This document shows positions 36,579 to 45,692 of a stretch of 64,000 bases of DNA, piece by piece. The stretch is from Neoalteromonas facilis (lineage in GTDB: Bacteria; Pseudomonadota; Gammaproteobacteria; Enterobacterales; Alteromonadaceae): contig NZ_PEAY01000004.1 of the NCBI RefSeq assembly GCF_002807665.1, forward strand, positions 534,604 through 598,603, written 5' to 3'. How positions within the stretch are numbered: position 1 is the first letter of the stretch; each line of letters starts with the position of its first letter. The notes under the pieces were generated by a model. That model saw nothing but the letters and a program-made list of their open reading frames with translations. It was not told the DNA's origin and did no database searches. A program made the translations under genes and the position numbers.

Positions 36579-37913
36579 ATGGTTCAAATATTCAAAGCGG
36601 GTAAAGCCAATAAGCGCCAGCCTTCTAAAAGCCTTGTTAAAGGTATCAAAATTGAGCAGCTGGATCATACTGGTGTGGGAATTGTGAAGCAGCATGCGCC
36701 ATTAATCTTTGTTCAAGACGCATTACCCGGTGAAGTTGTTGACGCTCAGGTAAGCGTGCGCAAGAAACATTATTGGCACGCAAAAACGACACGTATCTTG
36801 ACAAAAAACAGTGCTCGACAAGCACCTTTTTGTCCGCATTCTGAAATATGCGGTGGGTGTCAGATGGATTTTGTTGAGCCTGAATATCTGCGCACCGAGC
36901 GAAAACAAGCGATTGCTCAACTATTACAAAAGATCGCAGGTATCGAAGAGGTGAATTGGCAAGGCGATCTGTTTGCTCCACCCTTAGGATACAGGCGAAA
37001 AGCTCGATTGGCGGTGGACGCCAGAGACGCTAAAAACAAACGCTTGGGCTATCGTAAACACAATAGCAACGCGGTCTTTTCAGTTGAGAGTTGTAAGGTG
37101 TTAACACCAAAACTGGCGAGCATTTTGCCCAACCTAAGAAAGTGGTTTGAAGGGGTCAAACAACCCCAAGCAATTGGGCATATCAACCTCTATGATGGTG
37201 ATCACTCAGTGTTAGTGCACATACGAGCAACTAAGGCGCTATCACCGCAGACTGTTCAGTCGCTTGAAGCGTTGGGCAAATCGATTGAAGGTGTGATTAC
37301 AGTTGCTGTTGGCGACAATGACATTGAAACCATTTGGGGAGACCCCGTACACATAACCTACAGTCCCATCGAAGGCGTGTCTATTCGTGTAAATGCCAAT
37401 GATTTTGTGCAAGTTAACGATCAAGTTAATCGTCAAATGGTTGCCCAAACAATTGATTGGTTGAAGTCGGCAGGTGCACATTCGGTGCTGGATTTGTTTA
37501 GTGGTACCGGCAACTTTAGTCTGGCTTTGGGTCATCAAGGTTTTCACGTTCAAGGTATTGAAGGTGTCGCAGACATGGTCGAGCGTGCGCAACAAAACGC
37601 ACAACAACTTGCACTAAAGGAGTGCAAGTTTGCTTGTGCTGACTTGCTCGATGCGAATGTCGTTGAGACTATATTGCAGCCGTCCTACGACGCAGTTTTA
37701 CTTGATCCATCTCGAGAAGGCGCGCCAGAAGTCTGTCAACGGTTAAATCCTGCAACTCACCCGGTTGTTGTGTATGTTTCTTGCAACCCTGCTAGTTTTG
37801 CTCGTGATACTCAGTACTTGATCAATAGCGGGTACACATTGGAAAAAATACGATTGATAGAAATGTTTGCGTATACCAAACATACCGAATTAATGGCTTG
37901 TTTCTCAGCGTAG
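36579..37913 (+). CDS. rlmD: 23S rRNA (uracil-1939-C5)-methyltransferase RlmD
   Basis: A 444-residue SAM-dependent RNA methyltransferase (RumA). An N-terminal TRAM domain (about 20-80) is followed by the Fe-S cluster cysteines in 'CPHSEICGGCQMDF' and a later cysteine near residue 171, the SAM motif 'VLDLFSGTGNFS', and the catalytic cysteine in 'VYVSCNPASFARD'. It is placed directly before relA as in E. coli. Confidence 0.96.
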   Translation: MVQIFKAGKANKRQPSKSLVKGIKIEQLDHTGVGIVKQHAPLIFVQDALPGEVVDAQVSVRKKHYWHAKTTRILTKNSARQAPFCPHSEICGGCQMDFVEPEYLRTERKQAIAQLLQKIAGIEEVNWQGDLFAPPLGYRRKARLAVDARDAKNKRLGYRKHNSNAVFSVESCKVLTPKLASILPNLRKWFEGVKQPQAIGHINLYDGDHSVLVHIRATKALSPQTVQSLEALGKSIEGVITVAVGDNDIETIWGDPVHITYSPIEGVSIRVNANDFVQVNDQVNRQMVAQTIDWLKSAGAHSVLDLFSGTGNFSLALGHQGFHVQGIEGVADMVERAQQNAQQLALKECKFACADLLDANVVETILQPSYDAVLLDPSREGAPEVCQRLNPATHPVVVYVSCNPASFARDTQYLINSGYTLEKIRLIEMFAYTKHTELMACFSA

Positions 37914-37929
37914 TTTGAAAGAATAGATC

Positions 37930-40098
37930 ATGGTTTCTACACGAAAAGTACACAGTGAACAGCGACCGCCATTCGAACAATGGATGGCGCAGTTACATTT
38001 GCCAGAAGAAACGCAACAGGCTCTGCGCAATATATCGGAAAAGCCCGAGATTTTGCTGGTTGGGCAAGAGATGGTTGAAATTCTTGTTCAGCTAAACATG
38101 GATGACACCACCCTTCAGGCCGCATTAGTGTTTCCATATTGTCAGCAACATGCGCTGAGTGCAGACGATGTGCTGGAAACATTTGGCGAGGAAATTGCCC
38201 ATCTGATTGAAGGTGTGCGCAAAATGGAAGCCATTCGGGCGTTGCACGGTAGAGGTACTAAAAAGGCAGCCTTTCAAGAACAGCAAATAGACAGCATACG
38301 CCGAATGCTTTTGGCGATGGTTGAAGATGTGCGAGCGGTGGTTATTAAAATGGCCGAACGTATTTGCGCGTTGCAGTCGGTAAAAGATGCGGACGAAGAA
38401 ACGCGTGTAATGGTCGCAACTGAATGCTCATCGATTTATGCGCCATTGGCGAATAGATTGGGTATTGGTCAATTAAAGTGGGAATTGGAAGATCTCGCAT
38501 TTCGCTATTTGCACCCTAATACCTATAAGCAAATTGCTAGCATGCTGGATGAAAAGCGCGCTGATCGGACCGAATATATTGAAACCATGGTTGACCGATT
38601 GCAGAGCTTACTCAATGAGCAAGGGATACAGGCTACGGTTTACGGTCGCCCCAAACACATCTTTAGCATTTGGAAGAAAATGCAGAAGAAGCGTCTGTCT
38701 TTCGAACAGCTATTTGATATCCGCGCCATGCGGATCATCGCCGATCGCCTGCAGGATTGTTACGCTGCGTTGGGGATAGTGCATGCTCACTTTAAGCATA
38801 TCCCTAACGAATTCGATGACTACATTGCAACGCCAAAACCCAATGGCTATCAGTCTATCCATACTGTGATAATAGGGCCTCAAGGTAAATCGATTGAGAT
38901 CCAAATTCGTACTCAACAGATGCATCAGGATGCTGAGCTGGGTATCGCTGCACATTGGAAGTATAAAGAAGGTGCGCATAGCAAAGCGTCGGGACATGAA
39001 GAACGGTTAAATTGGCTGCGGAAGATCCTGCAGTGGCAAGAAGAAGTGGCGGAATCCGGCGATATTGTTGAAGAGCTGCGCAGTCAGGTTTTCGACGATC
39101 GAGTATATGTATTCACCCCGCGAGGTGATGTGCTTGACCTACCCCAAGGGTCTACGCCGTTAGACTTTGCTTATTATGTGCATACAAACATTGGTCATCG
39201 GTGCATCGGCGCAAAGGTGAACAAGCGCATTGTGCCATTTACCTACCATTTAAAAAGCGGTGACCAAGTTGAGGTGCTAACCGGAAAGGAACCAAACCCT
39301 AGCCGAGATTGGATGCATCCGGGGTTGGGGTATGTTCATTCGTCTAGAGCTCGCGCGACAATCCACAGTTTCTTTAAAAAGCAGGACAGGGTTAAAAACT
39401 TGGAAGCTGGTAAAGAAATTGTTGAGCGGGAGCTTAATAAAGCACACCTGCCTATCAAAGCACTGGCTGATATATGTGAGCGATTTAACCAACCTTCGGT
39501 GGAAGATCTGTACACAGCCATAGGTGCAGGTGATGTGCGAGTGATGTCGGTGGTTCGTCAGTTACAACAGCAATTAGAGCCGCCAAAACCAGAGCCAGAG
39601 GCCATTGTTAGAGCGCCCGTTAAACCTTCGCACTCGAAAAAGCGCGATGACAGCATTGTGGTTGAGGGCGTTGGTTATCTCATGAGCCATTTGGCCAATT
39701 GCTGTCAACCCGTTCCGGGCGAACCTATTGTCGGCTACATCACGCAGGGTAGAGGTGTCAGTGTACATCGACAAAACTGCGAACAATTATCTCATTTACT
39801 TGATCAGCACCCTGAACGAGAAGTGGAAGTGAATTGGTCGGGTGATGTTTCTGTCGGTTTTGAAGCGCAGTTATTAGTCATGTGTACTGACCGTACTGGC
39901 ATTTTACGAGACATTACTACGGTACTTGCCAACCAACGTGTGGCGCTCTTGGGCGTAAACAGTATTAGTAATAAGGCGGCGGGCTCTGCGGATATTGTAT
40001 TGACGATAGAAGTGCAAGACGTTAAGTCATTACGCAAAGTGATGTTGAGTTTGAAGCAGATCCATGATGTGGTCGATGTGGTTAGAAAAGACGCATGA
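37930..40098 (+). CDS. relA: (p)ppGpp synthetase RelA
   Basis: A 722-residue ribosome-associated alarmone synthetase activated by uncharged tRNA. The N-terminal hydrolase domain is inactive: the HD pair is replaced (sequence 'ALVFPYCQQH'), as in RelA and unlike SpoT. The synthetase domain has 'YGRPKHIFSIWKKM', the EFDD motif of RelA, and 'GYQSIHT'. TGS, helical, zinc-finger-like ('ANCCQPVPGE') and ACT domains follow in order. It overlaps mazG by four bases. Confidence 0.97.
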   Translation: MVSTRKVHSEQRPPFEQWMAQLHLPEETQQALRNISEKPEILLVGQEMVEILVQLNMDDTTLQAALVFPYCQQHALSADDVLETFGEEIAHLIEGVRKMEAIRALHGRGTKKAAFQEQQIDSIRRMLLAMVEDVRAVVIKMAERICALQSVKDADEETRVMVATECSSIYAPLANRLGIGQLKWELEDLAFRYLHPNTYKQIASMLDEKRADRTEYIETMVDRLQSLLNEQGIQATVYGRPKHIFSIWKKMQKKRLSFEQLFDIRAMRIIADRLQDCYAALGIVHAHFKHIPNEFDDYIATPKPNGYQSIHTVIIGPQGKSIEIQIRTQQMHQDAELGIAAHWKYKEGAHSKASGHEERLNWLRKILQWQEEVAESGDIVEELRSQVFDDRVYVFTPRGDVLDLPQGSTPLDFAYYVHTNIGHRCIGAKVNKRIVPFTYHLKSGDQVEVLTGKEPNPSRDWMHPGLGYVHSSRARATIHSFFKKQDRVKNLEAGKEIVERELNKAHLPIKALADICERFNQPSVEDLYTAIGAGDVRVMSVVRQLQQQLEPPKPEPEAIVRAPVKPSHSKKRDDSIVVEGVGYLMSHLANCCQPVPGEPIVGYITQGRGVSVHRQNCEQLSHLLDQHPEREVEVNWSGDVSVGFEAQLLVMCTDRTGILRDITTVLANQRVALLGVNSISNKAAGSADIVLTIEVQDVKSLRKVMLSLKQIHDVVDVVRKDA

Positions 40099-40913
40099 GC
40101 GAACCGAGTACACCACATTTACAACAATTGTTAACGGTAATGCAGCAACTTAGGGATCCCGATAAGGGGTGTCCGTGGGATGTTAAGCAAACTATGGCAA
40201 GTTTGGTTAAATACACCCTTGAAGAAGCACATGAAGTTGCCGATGCGATACACCGAGGCGACGCAATTGAAATACGAGATGAGCTAGGCGATCTGCTGTT
40301 TCAAGTTATGTTTTATGCGCAAATTGCGCAGGAAGATGGTTTATTTGGTTTTGATGATGTGGCCAAAGCGATCACGGATAAGTTGGTTCGCCGACACCCG
40401 CATGTGTTTACTGAGTCAGCAAACGACTTGTCAGACGACGCGCTACAACAACAGTGGGAAGCGATAAAGCTTGAAGAAAAGAGACAGAAAAAGCCGAGTT
40501 TTAAGAGTGTATTCGATAGTTTGAAACGTGGCGTGCCTGCTTTTACACGAGCCTATGAAATGCAACAGGCTTGTGCAAAGGTCGGCTTTGACTGGCCAGA
40601 GCCTCTCGGTGTTTTAGATAAAATAGCCGAAGAAGTGGAAGAGGTTAGGCATGAATTACAACAACCCACACATTGCAAAGCCGCAATTGAGGAAGAGTTA
40701 GGTGATTTGTTGTTTGCCTGTGTGAATCTTGCACGCCATTTATCCGTTGATCCGGAACAAGCACTCACGAAAGCCAATTTGAAATTTGAAACTCGGTTTA
40801 ACCACATTGAGAACACCTTGCTCGCTAGAGGAAGTCAGTTCGAAGAGATGTCGCTGGCTCAACTTGAAGAACTGTGGAAAGAAGCAAAACAGACCCTAAA
40901 AACACGAGACTAG
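40095..40913 (+). CDS. mazG: nucleoside triphosphate pyrophosphohydrolase MazG
   Basis: A 272-residue protein with two MazG domains. The first has 'CPWDVKQTMASLVKYTLEEAHEVADAI' (about 26-52, quoted in part) with the EExxE-12-ExxD metal-binding pattern continued in 'EIRDELGDLLFQV'. The second has 'EEVEEVRHEL' and 'EEELGDLLFACVN'. It hydrolyses NTPs and has been tied to alarmone control in E. coli. It starts inside the relA stop (ATGA). No mazEF pair is present. Confidence 0.96.
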   Translation: MSEPSTPHLQQLLTVMQQLRDPDKGCPWDVKQTMASLVKYTLEEAHEVADAIHRGDAIEIRDELGDLLFQVMFYAQIAQEDGLFGFDDVAKAITDKLVRRHPHVFTESANDLSDDALQQQWEAIKLEEKRQKKPSFKSVFDSLKRGVPAFTRAYEMQQACAKVGFDWPEPLGVLDKIAEEVEEVRHELQQPTHCKAAIEEELGDLLFACVNLARHLSVDPEQALTKANLKFETRFNHIENTLLARGSQFEEMSLAQLEELWKEAKQTLKTRD

Positions 40914-40989
40914 TTGGGTCAATCTGTAGCGGTTAAGTAAAGGGGTAAGCAAATTTGTGCCCTGAATTGGTTATTTTTTGATTAATTTT

Positions 40990-41030
40990 CAAATTGCCCT
41001 TCGCTTTTGCCTTAAAACCTGTATAATTCG
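40990..41030 (+). promoter_or_regulatory. predicted promoter of rplM-rpsI
   Basis: A perfect TATAAT at 41022-41027 is followed by TCGCGCCC, a GC-rich discriminator typical of growth-rate and stringently controlled ribosomal promoters. The -35 is poor (no TTGACA-like hexamer at the right distance). The start of transcription would be near 41034, leaving a leader of about 120 bases. Confidence 0.6.
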
Positions 41031-41048
41031 CGCCCTGCCCAGTTACGC

Positions 41049-41125
41049 CCACTTTGGGAAAGTGGAAGAATCAACAGGCTCGAAGGGGTCTAAGCGTTGA
41101 TTTTCGGGAGATTACTTCGGTAATC
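41049..41125 (+). promoter_or_regulatory. structured 5' leader of rplM-rpsI
   Basis: Three local stems can be read directly: CCACTTT-GGG-AAAGTGG (41049-41065), TCAAC...GTTGA (41071-41100), and GATTAC-TTCG-GTAATC (41110-41125), the last closed by a stable UUCG tetraloop. E. coli rplM-rpsI is autogenously controlled by L13 at its leader. That this leader does the same is inference from position and structure. Confidence 0.5.
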
Positions 41126-41155
41126 AGTAACAGTTATATTTTCGGGTGACGAATA

Positions 41156-41584
41156 ATGAAAACTTTTGTTGCAAAGCCAGAAACAGTAAAAAGAGACTGG
41201 TTCGTGGTTGATGCCACTGATAAAACACTTGGACGTTTAGCGTCTGAAATTGCACACCGTTTACGCGGTAAGCACAAGCCAGAGTACACACCGCACGTTG
41301 ACACTGGTGACTACATTGTTGTTGTTAATGCTGAGAAAATTGCCGTAACAGGTAACAAAGCTAAAGACAAAGTGTACTATGCACACTCTGGTTATCCAGG
41401 TGGCTTGAAAGACATCACTTTTGAAAAGCTTATCGCTAAGAAGCCAGAAATGGTTCTTGAGAAAGCTGTTAAGGGTATGTTGCCTAAAGGCCCTCTAGGC
41501 CGTGCAATGTTCCGCAAAATGAAAGTGTACGCTGGTCCTGAGCATAATCATGCTGCCCAGCAACCACAGGTTTTGGATATTTAA
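41156..41584 (+). CDS. rplM: 50S ribosomal protein L13
   Basis: A 142-residue large-subunit protein. '[33 protein letters not shown]' (quoted in part) at the start, '[19 protein letters not shown]', and '[30 protein letters not shown]' near the end are family signatures. It is 12 bases ahead of rpsI, the invariant bacterial pair. Confidence 0.99.
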   Translation: MKTFVAKPETVKRDWFVVDATDKTLGRLASEIAHRLRGKHKPEYTPHVDTGDYIVVVNAEKIAVTGNKAKDKVYYAHSGYPGGLKDITFEKLIAKKPEMVLEKAVKGMLPKGPLGRAMFRKMKVYAGPEHNHAAQQPQVLDI

Positions 41585-41596
41585 GGAGCGACACAC

Positions 41597-41989
41597 ATGG
41601 CAGATACTCAATATTACGGCACTGGTCGTCGCAAAAGCTCAACTGCTCGCGTTTTCTTGCGTCCAGGCACAGGTACTATCACTGTAAACCAACGTCCTCT
41701 TGATGAGTTCTTTGGTCGTGAAACTGCACGTATGGTCGTTCGTCAACCGCTTGAGTTGGTTGAAATGACTGAAAAGTTTGACCTTTACATCACTGTTCGC
41801 GGTGGTGGTATCAGTGGTCAAGCTGGTGCTATCCGTCACGGTATTACTCGTGCATTGATGGAATTTGATGAGACTCTTCGTCCAGCACTACGTAAAGCTG
41901 GCTTCGTTACTCGTGACGCGCGTCGCGTTGAACGTAAGAAAGTGGGTCTACATAAAGCACGTAAGAAACCACAGTTCTCAAAACGTTAA
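41597..41989 (+). CDS. rpsI: 30S ribosomal protein S9
   Basis: A 130-residue small-subunit protein. '[19 protein letters not shown]' opens it and the C-terminal tail 'KKPQFSKR', whose last arginine reaches the P-site tRNA anticodon, is intact. AGGAG is seen before the start. A strong terminator follows, separating the ribosomal operon from the respiratory genes downstream. Confidence 0.99.
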   Translation: MADTQYYGTGRRKSSTARVFLRPGTGTITVNQRPLDEFFGRETARMVVRQPLELVEMTEKFDLYITVRGGGISGQAGAIRHGITRALMEFDETLRPALRKAGFVTRDARRVERKKVGLHKARKKPQFSKR

Positions 41990-42005
41990 GTTTTGGATAT
42001 GTTTC

Positions 42006-42036
42006 AAAAAGCCCGGTTTTTACCGGGCTTTTTTTT
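42006..42036 (+). terminator. rho-independent terminator of rplM-rpsI
   Basis: AAGCCCGGT and ACCGGGCTT form a GC-rich stem around a T-rich loop, followed by a run of eight T. It starts 17 bases after the rpsI stop. Confidence 0.95.
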
Positions 42037-42304
42037 GCACTGTAATAACTCACAGTACAAATGTTCGCCATTGATAAGCGTATTTAACGTCCGTATGTTG
42101 GTTTTAACGGGGCTATGATTTGACTGAAGCCGACTAAAACATAGCTTTGTAACTAAATCCTTGTTTTTTGCCTGTATTTCCTTGTTTTTAGCAGGGCTTT
42201 TTCTTATCATTTCCGATCGAAAATAATCATTCGAATCGTCATGACGACTCGCTTTCGGCTTTCTCGACAAGAGAAGCCTTTTGTCCAAATCTGGAGAACC
42301 GTGG
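42037..42304 (+). promoter_or_regulatory. intergenic region with predicted petABC promoter
   Basis: The gap between the rpsI terminator and petA holds no supported gene. TTGTTT at 42182-42187, a 17-base spacer and TATCAT at 42205-42210 form a plausible sigma-70 promoter, about 95 bases before the petA start. CCTTGTTTTT occurs twice (about 42162 and 42180). Confidence 0.5.
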
Positions 42305-42937
42305 ATGAGTAATGTATCTGTTGATGCTAGCGAATCATCGCAAGCACAAGGTCAACCACAAACCAACAACCGTCGACGCTTTTTGACCGTTGCTACATCT
42401 GTAGTAGGGGGCCTAGGTGTTGCTGGTGCTGCTGTACCCTTTATTGCTTCTTGGAATCCTAGTGCTAAGGCAAAAGCCGCTGGTGCTGATGTTGAAGTGG
42501 ATATCTCAGGGATCGAGCCGGGTCAGTTGGTGCGTGTGATGTGGCGTAGTAAGCCCGTGTGGATTGTTCGTCGTACACCTGAAATTTTGTCGGCGTTAGC
42601 TACTCACGAAGACCAACTCAAAGATCCGAATTCTGAAGTTGAACAACAACCTGTGTTCGCGCAGAATCAGTGGCGCTCATTGAAAGAGGAATACTTGATC
42701 CTCGTTGGTATTTGTACTCACCTAGGCTGTTCGCCACAACACCTTAAAGACGGTGCAATGGAAGAATATGCTGAAGGCGTTACGGACGGTTTCTTCTGTC
42801 CTTGTCACGGTTCAAAATTTGATATGGCTGGACGTGTTTTCCAGAACGTTCCAGCACCATCTAACCTAGTTGTACCGCCTTATCAGTTCGTAGACGATAC
42901 TACTATCATCATCGGCTCAGAAGCAGAGGTTGCATAA
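42305..42937 (+). CDS. petA: ubiquinol-cytochrome c reductase, Rieske iron-sulfur subunit
   Basis: A 210-residue subunit of the cytochrome bc1 complex that passes electrons from ubiquinol to cytochrome c1. An N-terminal twin-arginine-like signal anchor (NRRRFLT, residues 22-28, then a hydrophobic segment to about 48) precedes the 2Fe-2S domain. Ligands are C137 and H139 in CTHLGC and C165 and H168 in CPCHGS; C142 and C167 form the usual disulfide. The ATG at 42305 is preferred because GGAG lies upstream; a TTG at 42281 would add eight residues. Confidence 0.97.
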   Translation: MSNVSVDASESSQAQGQPQTNNRRRFLTVATSVVGGLGVAGAAVPFIASWNPSAKAKAAGADVEVDISGIEPGQLVRVMWRSKPVWIVRRTPEILSALATHEDQLKDPNSEVEQQPVFAQNQWRSLKEEYLILVGICTHLGCSPQHLKDGAMEEYAEGVTDGFFCPCHGSKFDMAGRVFQNVPAPSNLVVPPYQFVDDTTIIIGSEAEVA

Positions 42938-42938
42938 C

Positions 42939-44204
42939 ATGTCAGCATTCTTAAATTGGATTGAAGAGCGCATCCCAATGATGCGGGTAGCGAATATGCA
43001 TGCTATCCAATATCCAGCGCCACGCAACATGAACTTCTGGTACGTGTTTGGTTTCTTAGCCACTATCGTATTAGTAAACCAAATCGTGACGGGTATTTGG
43101 TTAACAATGAACTTTGAGCCAAGCTCAGCACGCGCATTTGCTTCAGTAGAATACATTATGCGTGAAGTCGACTACGGTTGGTTAATACGCTACATGCACT
43201 CAACCGGTGCATCGGCTTTCTTTATCGTTGTATACATGCACATGTTCCGTGGCATGATTTACGGCTCCTACCAGAAGCCAAGAGAACTTCTGTGGGTGTT
43301 CGGTATGTTGATTTACCTAGCACTTATGGCTGAAGCCTTCATGGGTTACGTATTGCCATGGGGACAAATGTCATACTGGGGTGCCCAAGTAATTGTATCG
43401 TTATTTGGTGCAATACCGGTTATTGGTCCTGATTTGGTTATCTGGATCCAAGGTGATTACGTTATTTCCGGTGCTACATTGAACCGTTTCTTCGCGCTAC
43501 ACGTCATTGCGTTGCCACTGGTTATCGTGATTCTTGTGTTCCTACACATCATTGCGCTACACGAAGTAGGCTCTAACAACCCAGACGGCGTTGCGATAAA
43601 ACACAAAAAAGGCTCTTTGTCAGAAGACGAAAAGACCAAGTTCAAGATCCATGAGTACTATACAGCGAAATACGATATTGCTGATGATGTAGTGCCGTTC
43701 TTCCCACATATTGTGCTGAAAGACTTGGTGGCATTTACCATCTTCCTATTTGGTTTCTGTTACATCATGTTCTTTGCACCAGAAATGGGTGGTAAGTTCC
43801 TTGAGCATCCTAACTTCGAAATTGCGAACCCACTGAAAACCCCAGAGCATATTTTCCCTGTGTGGTACTTCACGCCGTTTTACGCGATTTTAAAAGCGGT
43901 ACCGGATAAATTATTCGGCGTTATTACGATGTTCGCGGCGATTGCAGCTTTATTTGCGTTGCCTTGGGTTGATCGCAGCACTGTTCGTTCATGGCGCTAC
44001 CGCAGTGGTTTACACAAAGTAAACCTAATTGTGTTTGCCATTGTGTTTATCTTCTTAGGCTACCTAGGTGGTACACCGCAAGAAAACTGGAAAATCGTAG
44101 CATCGCAAATTTGTACCATTATGTACTTTGGTTTCTTTGCTTTGCTATGGATGTACAGCAAGAATGAACAAACTAAGCCTGTGCCTGCGAGGATCCCACG
44201 ATGA
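42939..44204 (+). CDS. petB: ubiquinol-cytochrome c reductase, cytochrome b subunit
   Basis: About 421 residues. Polytopic inner-membrane subunit of the bc1 complex holding two b hemes. Heme histidines lie in 'RYMHSTGASAFF' and 'HVIALPLVIVILVFLHIIALH'. The quinol-site motif PEHIFPVWYFTPFYA carries the PEWY-like segment (here PVWY). The ATG at 42939 fits the family start MSAFLNWIEERIP better than an upstream TTG at 42930. It begins one base after petA and overlaps petC by four bases. Confidence 0.97.
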   Translation: MSAFLNWIEERIPMMRVANMHAIQYPAPRNMNFWYVFGFLATIVLVNQIVTGIWLTMNFEPSSARAFASVEYIMREVDYGWLIRYMHSTGASAFFIVVYMHMFRGMIYGSYQKPRELLWVFGMLIYLALMAEAFMGYVLPWGQMSYWGAQVIVSLFGAIPVIGPDLVIWIQGDYVISGATLNRFFALHVIALPLVIVILVFLHIIALHEVGSNNPDGVAIKHKKGSLSEDEKTKFKIHEYYTAKYDIADDVVPFFPHIVLKDLVAFTIFLFGFCYIMFFAPEMGGKFLEHPNFEIANPLKTPEHIFPVWYFTPFYAILKAVPDKLFGVITMFAAIAALFALPWVDRSTVRSWRYRSGLHKVNLIVFAIVFIFLGYLGGTPQENWKIVASQICTIMYFGFFALLWMYSKNEQTKPVPARIPR

Positions 44205-44935
44205 GAAAAATAATTATTGCAGCCTTGTTGGCGTTCCCTTCATTAGTTTGGGCGGCAGGCAGTACCTATCCACTTGATCACGCTGACTATGATTTGACTG
44301 ATAAAGCGTCGCTGCAAAATGGTGCGCGCGTTTTCATGAACTACTGTTTGGGTTGTCACCAAATGCAGTACCAACGTTATCAGCGTACTTTCAGTGATTT
44401 GGGTATTCCTGATGAACTAGGACAAAAGTATTTGCAGTTCACAGGCGAAAAAGTATCTGATTACATCACAACACCAATGCCTGCGGATTACGCAGCCACT
44501 TGGTTCGGTGCTCCACCTCCTGATTTGACGTTGGTGGCGCGCGTACGTGGTGCTGATTGGTTGTATACCTATTTGCGCACGTTTTATGTCGATGAAAACA
44601 AGACGTTTGGCGTAAACAACAAAGTATTCCCTGATGTGGGCATGCCACACGTATTACAAGAGCTTCAAGGTACTCCACGCGAGCACTACGAGACTGTTAT
44701 GGTAGATGGTGAAATGGTTCAGCGCTATGCAGGCTTAAAGTCAGACGGCGACGGCATGCTATCAGCCGAGGAATATGACAAAGCTATCTTAGACTTAGTC
44801 AACTTCCTTGAATACAGTGGCGAGCCTTCACGTTTGCAGTCTGAAGCTATCGGTAAATGGGTGTTAGTATTTATCGTTGTATTCTTTGTATTTGCATTAC
44901 TGCTGAAGAAAGAATACTGGCGTGACGTGCATTAA
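44201..44935 (+). CDS. petC: ubiquinol-cytochrome c reductase, cytochrome c1
   Basis: A 244-residue subunit with a signal peptide (cleavage near VWA|A at 18), a single heme c site C49-L-G-C52-H53 and a C-terminal transmembrane anchor (about residues 220-238). The axial methionine is likely in 'MPADYAATWFGAPPPDL' (near residue 95) or 'DVGMPHV'. The start ATG overlaps the petB stop. A terminator follows. Confidence 0.96.
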   Translation: MRKIIIAALLAFPSLVWAAGSTYPLDHADYDLTDKASLQNGARVFMNYCLGCHQMQYQRYQRTFSDLGIPDELGQKYLQFTGEKVSDYITTPMPADYAATWFGAPPPDLTLVARVRGADWLYTYLRTFYVDENKTFGVNNKVFPDVGMPHVLQELQGTPREHYETVMVDGEMVQRYAGLKSDGDGMLSAEEYDKAILDLVNFLEYSGEPSRLQSEAIGKWVLVFIVVFFVFALLLKKEYWRDVH

Positions 44936-44965
44936 ACGTACAACTTAAGGTATAATATCCTGATT

Positions 44966-44989
44966 GAGGGCGCGCTCGCGCCCTTTTTT
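44966..44989 (+). terminator. rho-independent terminator of petABC
   Basis: GGGCGCG and CGCGCCC pair around a very tight loop, followed by six T. It lies 30 bases after the petC stop. Confidence 0.9.
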
Positions 44990-45006
44990 GATGAAAAAAT
45001 AATCAC

Positions 45007-45022
45007 TGAGCAGAAATGCTCA
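45007..45022 (+). other. GNRA-loop hairpin in the sspA leader
   Basis: TGAGCA-GAAA-TGCTCA is a 6-bp stem with a GAAA tetraloop, 31 bases before the sspA start. It is short and may be incidental, but stem and loop are both perfect. Confidence 0.35.
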
Positions 45023-45053
45023 ATGAAATACTGCGTAATGCGGAGGAACGTGA

Positions 45054-45686
45054 ATGGCAGTTGCCACAAATAAACGGTCTATTATGACTTTGTTTTCAGA
45101 CACTTTGGACATCTATAGTCATCAAGTCAGAATCGTTTTAGCTGAGAAAGGAGTAGGTGTAGAGATCAGTTATACCGATCCAACTAACCTACCTGAAGAC
45201 CTACTCGATTTGAATCCATACGGCACAGTGCCTACCTTGGTTGATCGTGAGTTGGTTTTATACAAGTCTCACATCATTATGGAATATCTCGATGAGCGTT
45301 TCCCACATCCACCTTTGATGCCGGTTTACCCTGTTTCGCGTGGCCAAAGCCGTTTGATGATGCACCGAATTGAACAAGACTGGTATTCATTAGCAGAAAA
45401 AATCATGACCGGTGAAGGTGATGTTGAAACAGCACGCAACGAGTTGCGAGAAGCTATTCTAAGCATTGCCCCATTATTTGCTGAAACACCTTACTTTATG
45501 TCTGAAGAGTTCAGTCTGGTCGATTGTTATCTAGCGCCTCTATTGTGGCGTCTTCCGGCATTAAAAATTGAATTGGCGGGTGCGGGTAGCAAAGACATTT
45601 TGGCCTATATGGGCCGAATTTTTGGTCGTAGCTCATTCAAAGCTTCCTTGACTGATCAAGAACGTGAAATTCACAACCCACTGTAA
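45054..45686 (+). CDS. sspA: stringent starvation protein A
   Basis: A 210-residue GST-fold protein that binds RNA polymerase and acts in starvation and acid responses. 'MTLFSDTLDIYSHQVRIVLAEKGV' (quoted in part) matches the SspA N-terminal domain, with 'NPYGTVPTLVDRELVLYKSHIIMEYLDERFPHPPLMP' (partial) the family hallmark. GGAGG seven bases before the ATG at 45054 supports the start. It is cotranscribed with sspB seven bases downstream. Confidence 0.96.
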   Translation: MAVATNKRSIMTLFSDTLDIYSHQVRIVLAEKGVGVEISYTDPTNLPEDLLDLNPYGTVPTLVDRELVLYKSHIIMEYLDERFPHPPLMPVYPVSRGQSRLMMHRIEQDWYSLAEKIMTGEGDVETARNELREAILSIAPLFAETPYFMSEEFSLVDCYLAPLLWRLPALKIELAGAGSKDILAYMGRIFGRSSFKASLTDQEREIHNPL

Positions 45687-45692
45687 GAGACT

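Noticed and set aside
40095-40913. Toxin-antitoxin system at mazG
   Set aside because: MazG is the pyrophosphohydrolase after relA; mazE and mazF are absent.
42004-42288. Open frame of 94 codons on the minus strand in the rpsI-petA gap
   Set aside because: It runs over the rpsI terminator and the likely petA promoter and has no recognisable domain or ribosome binding site.
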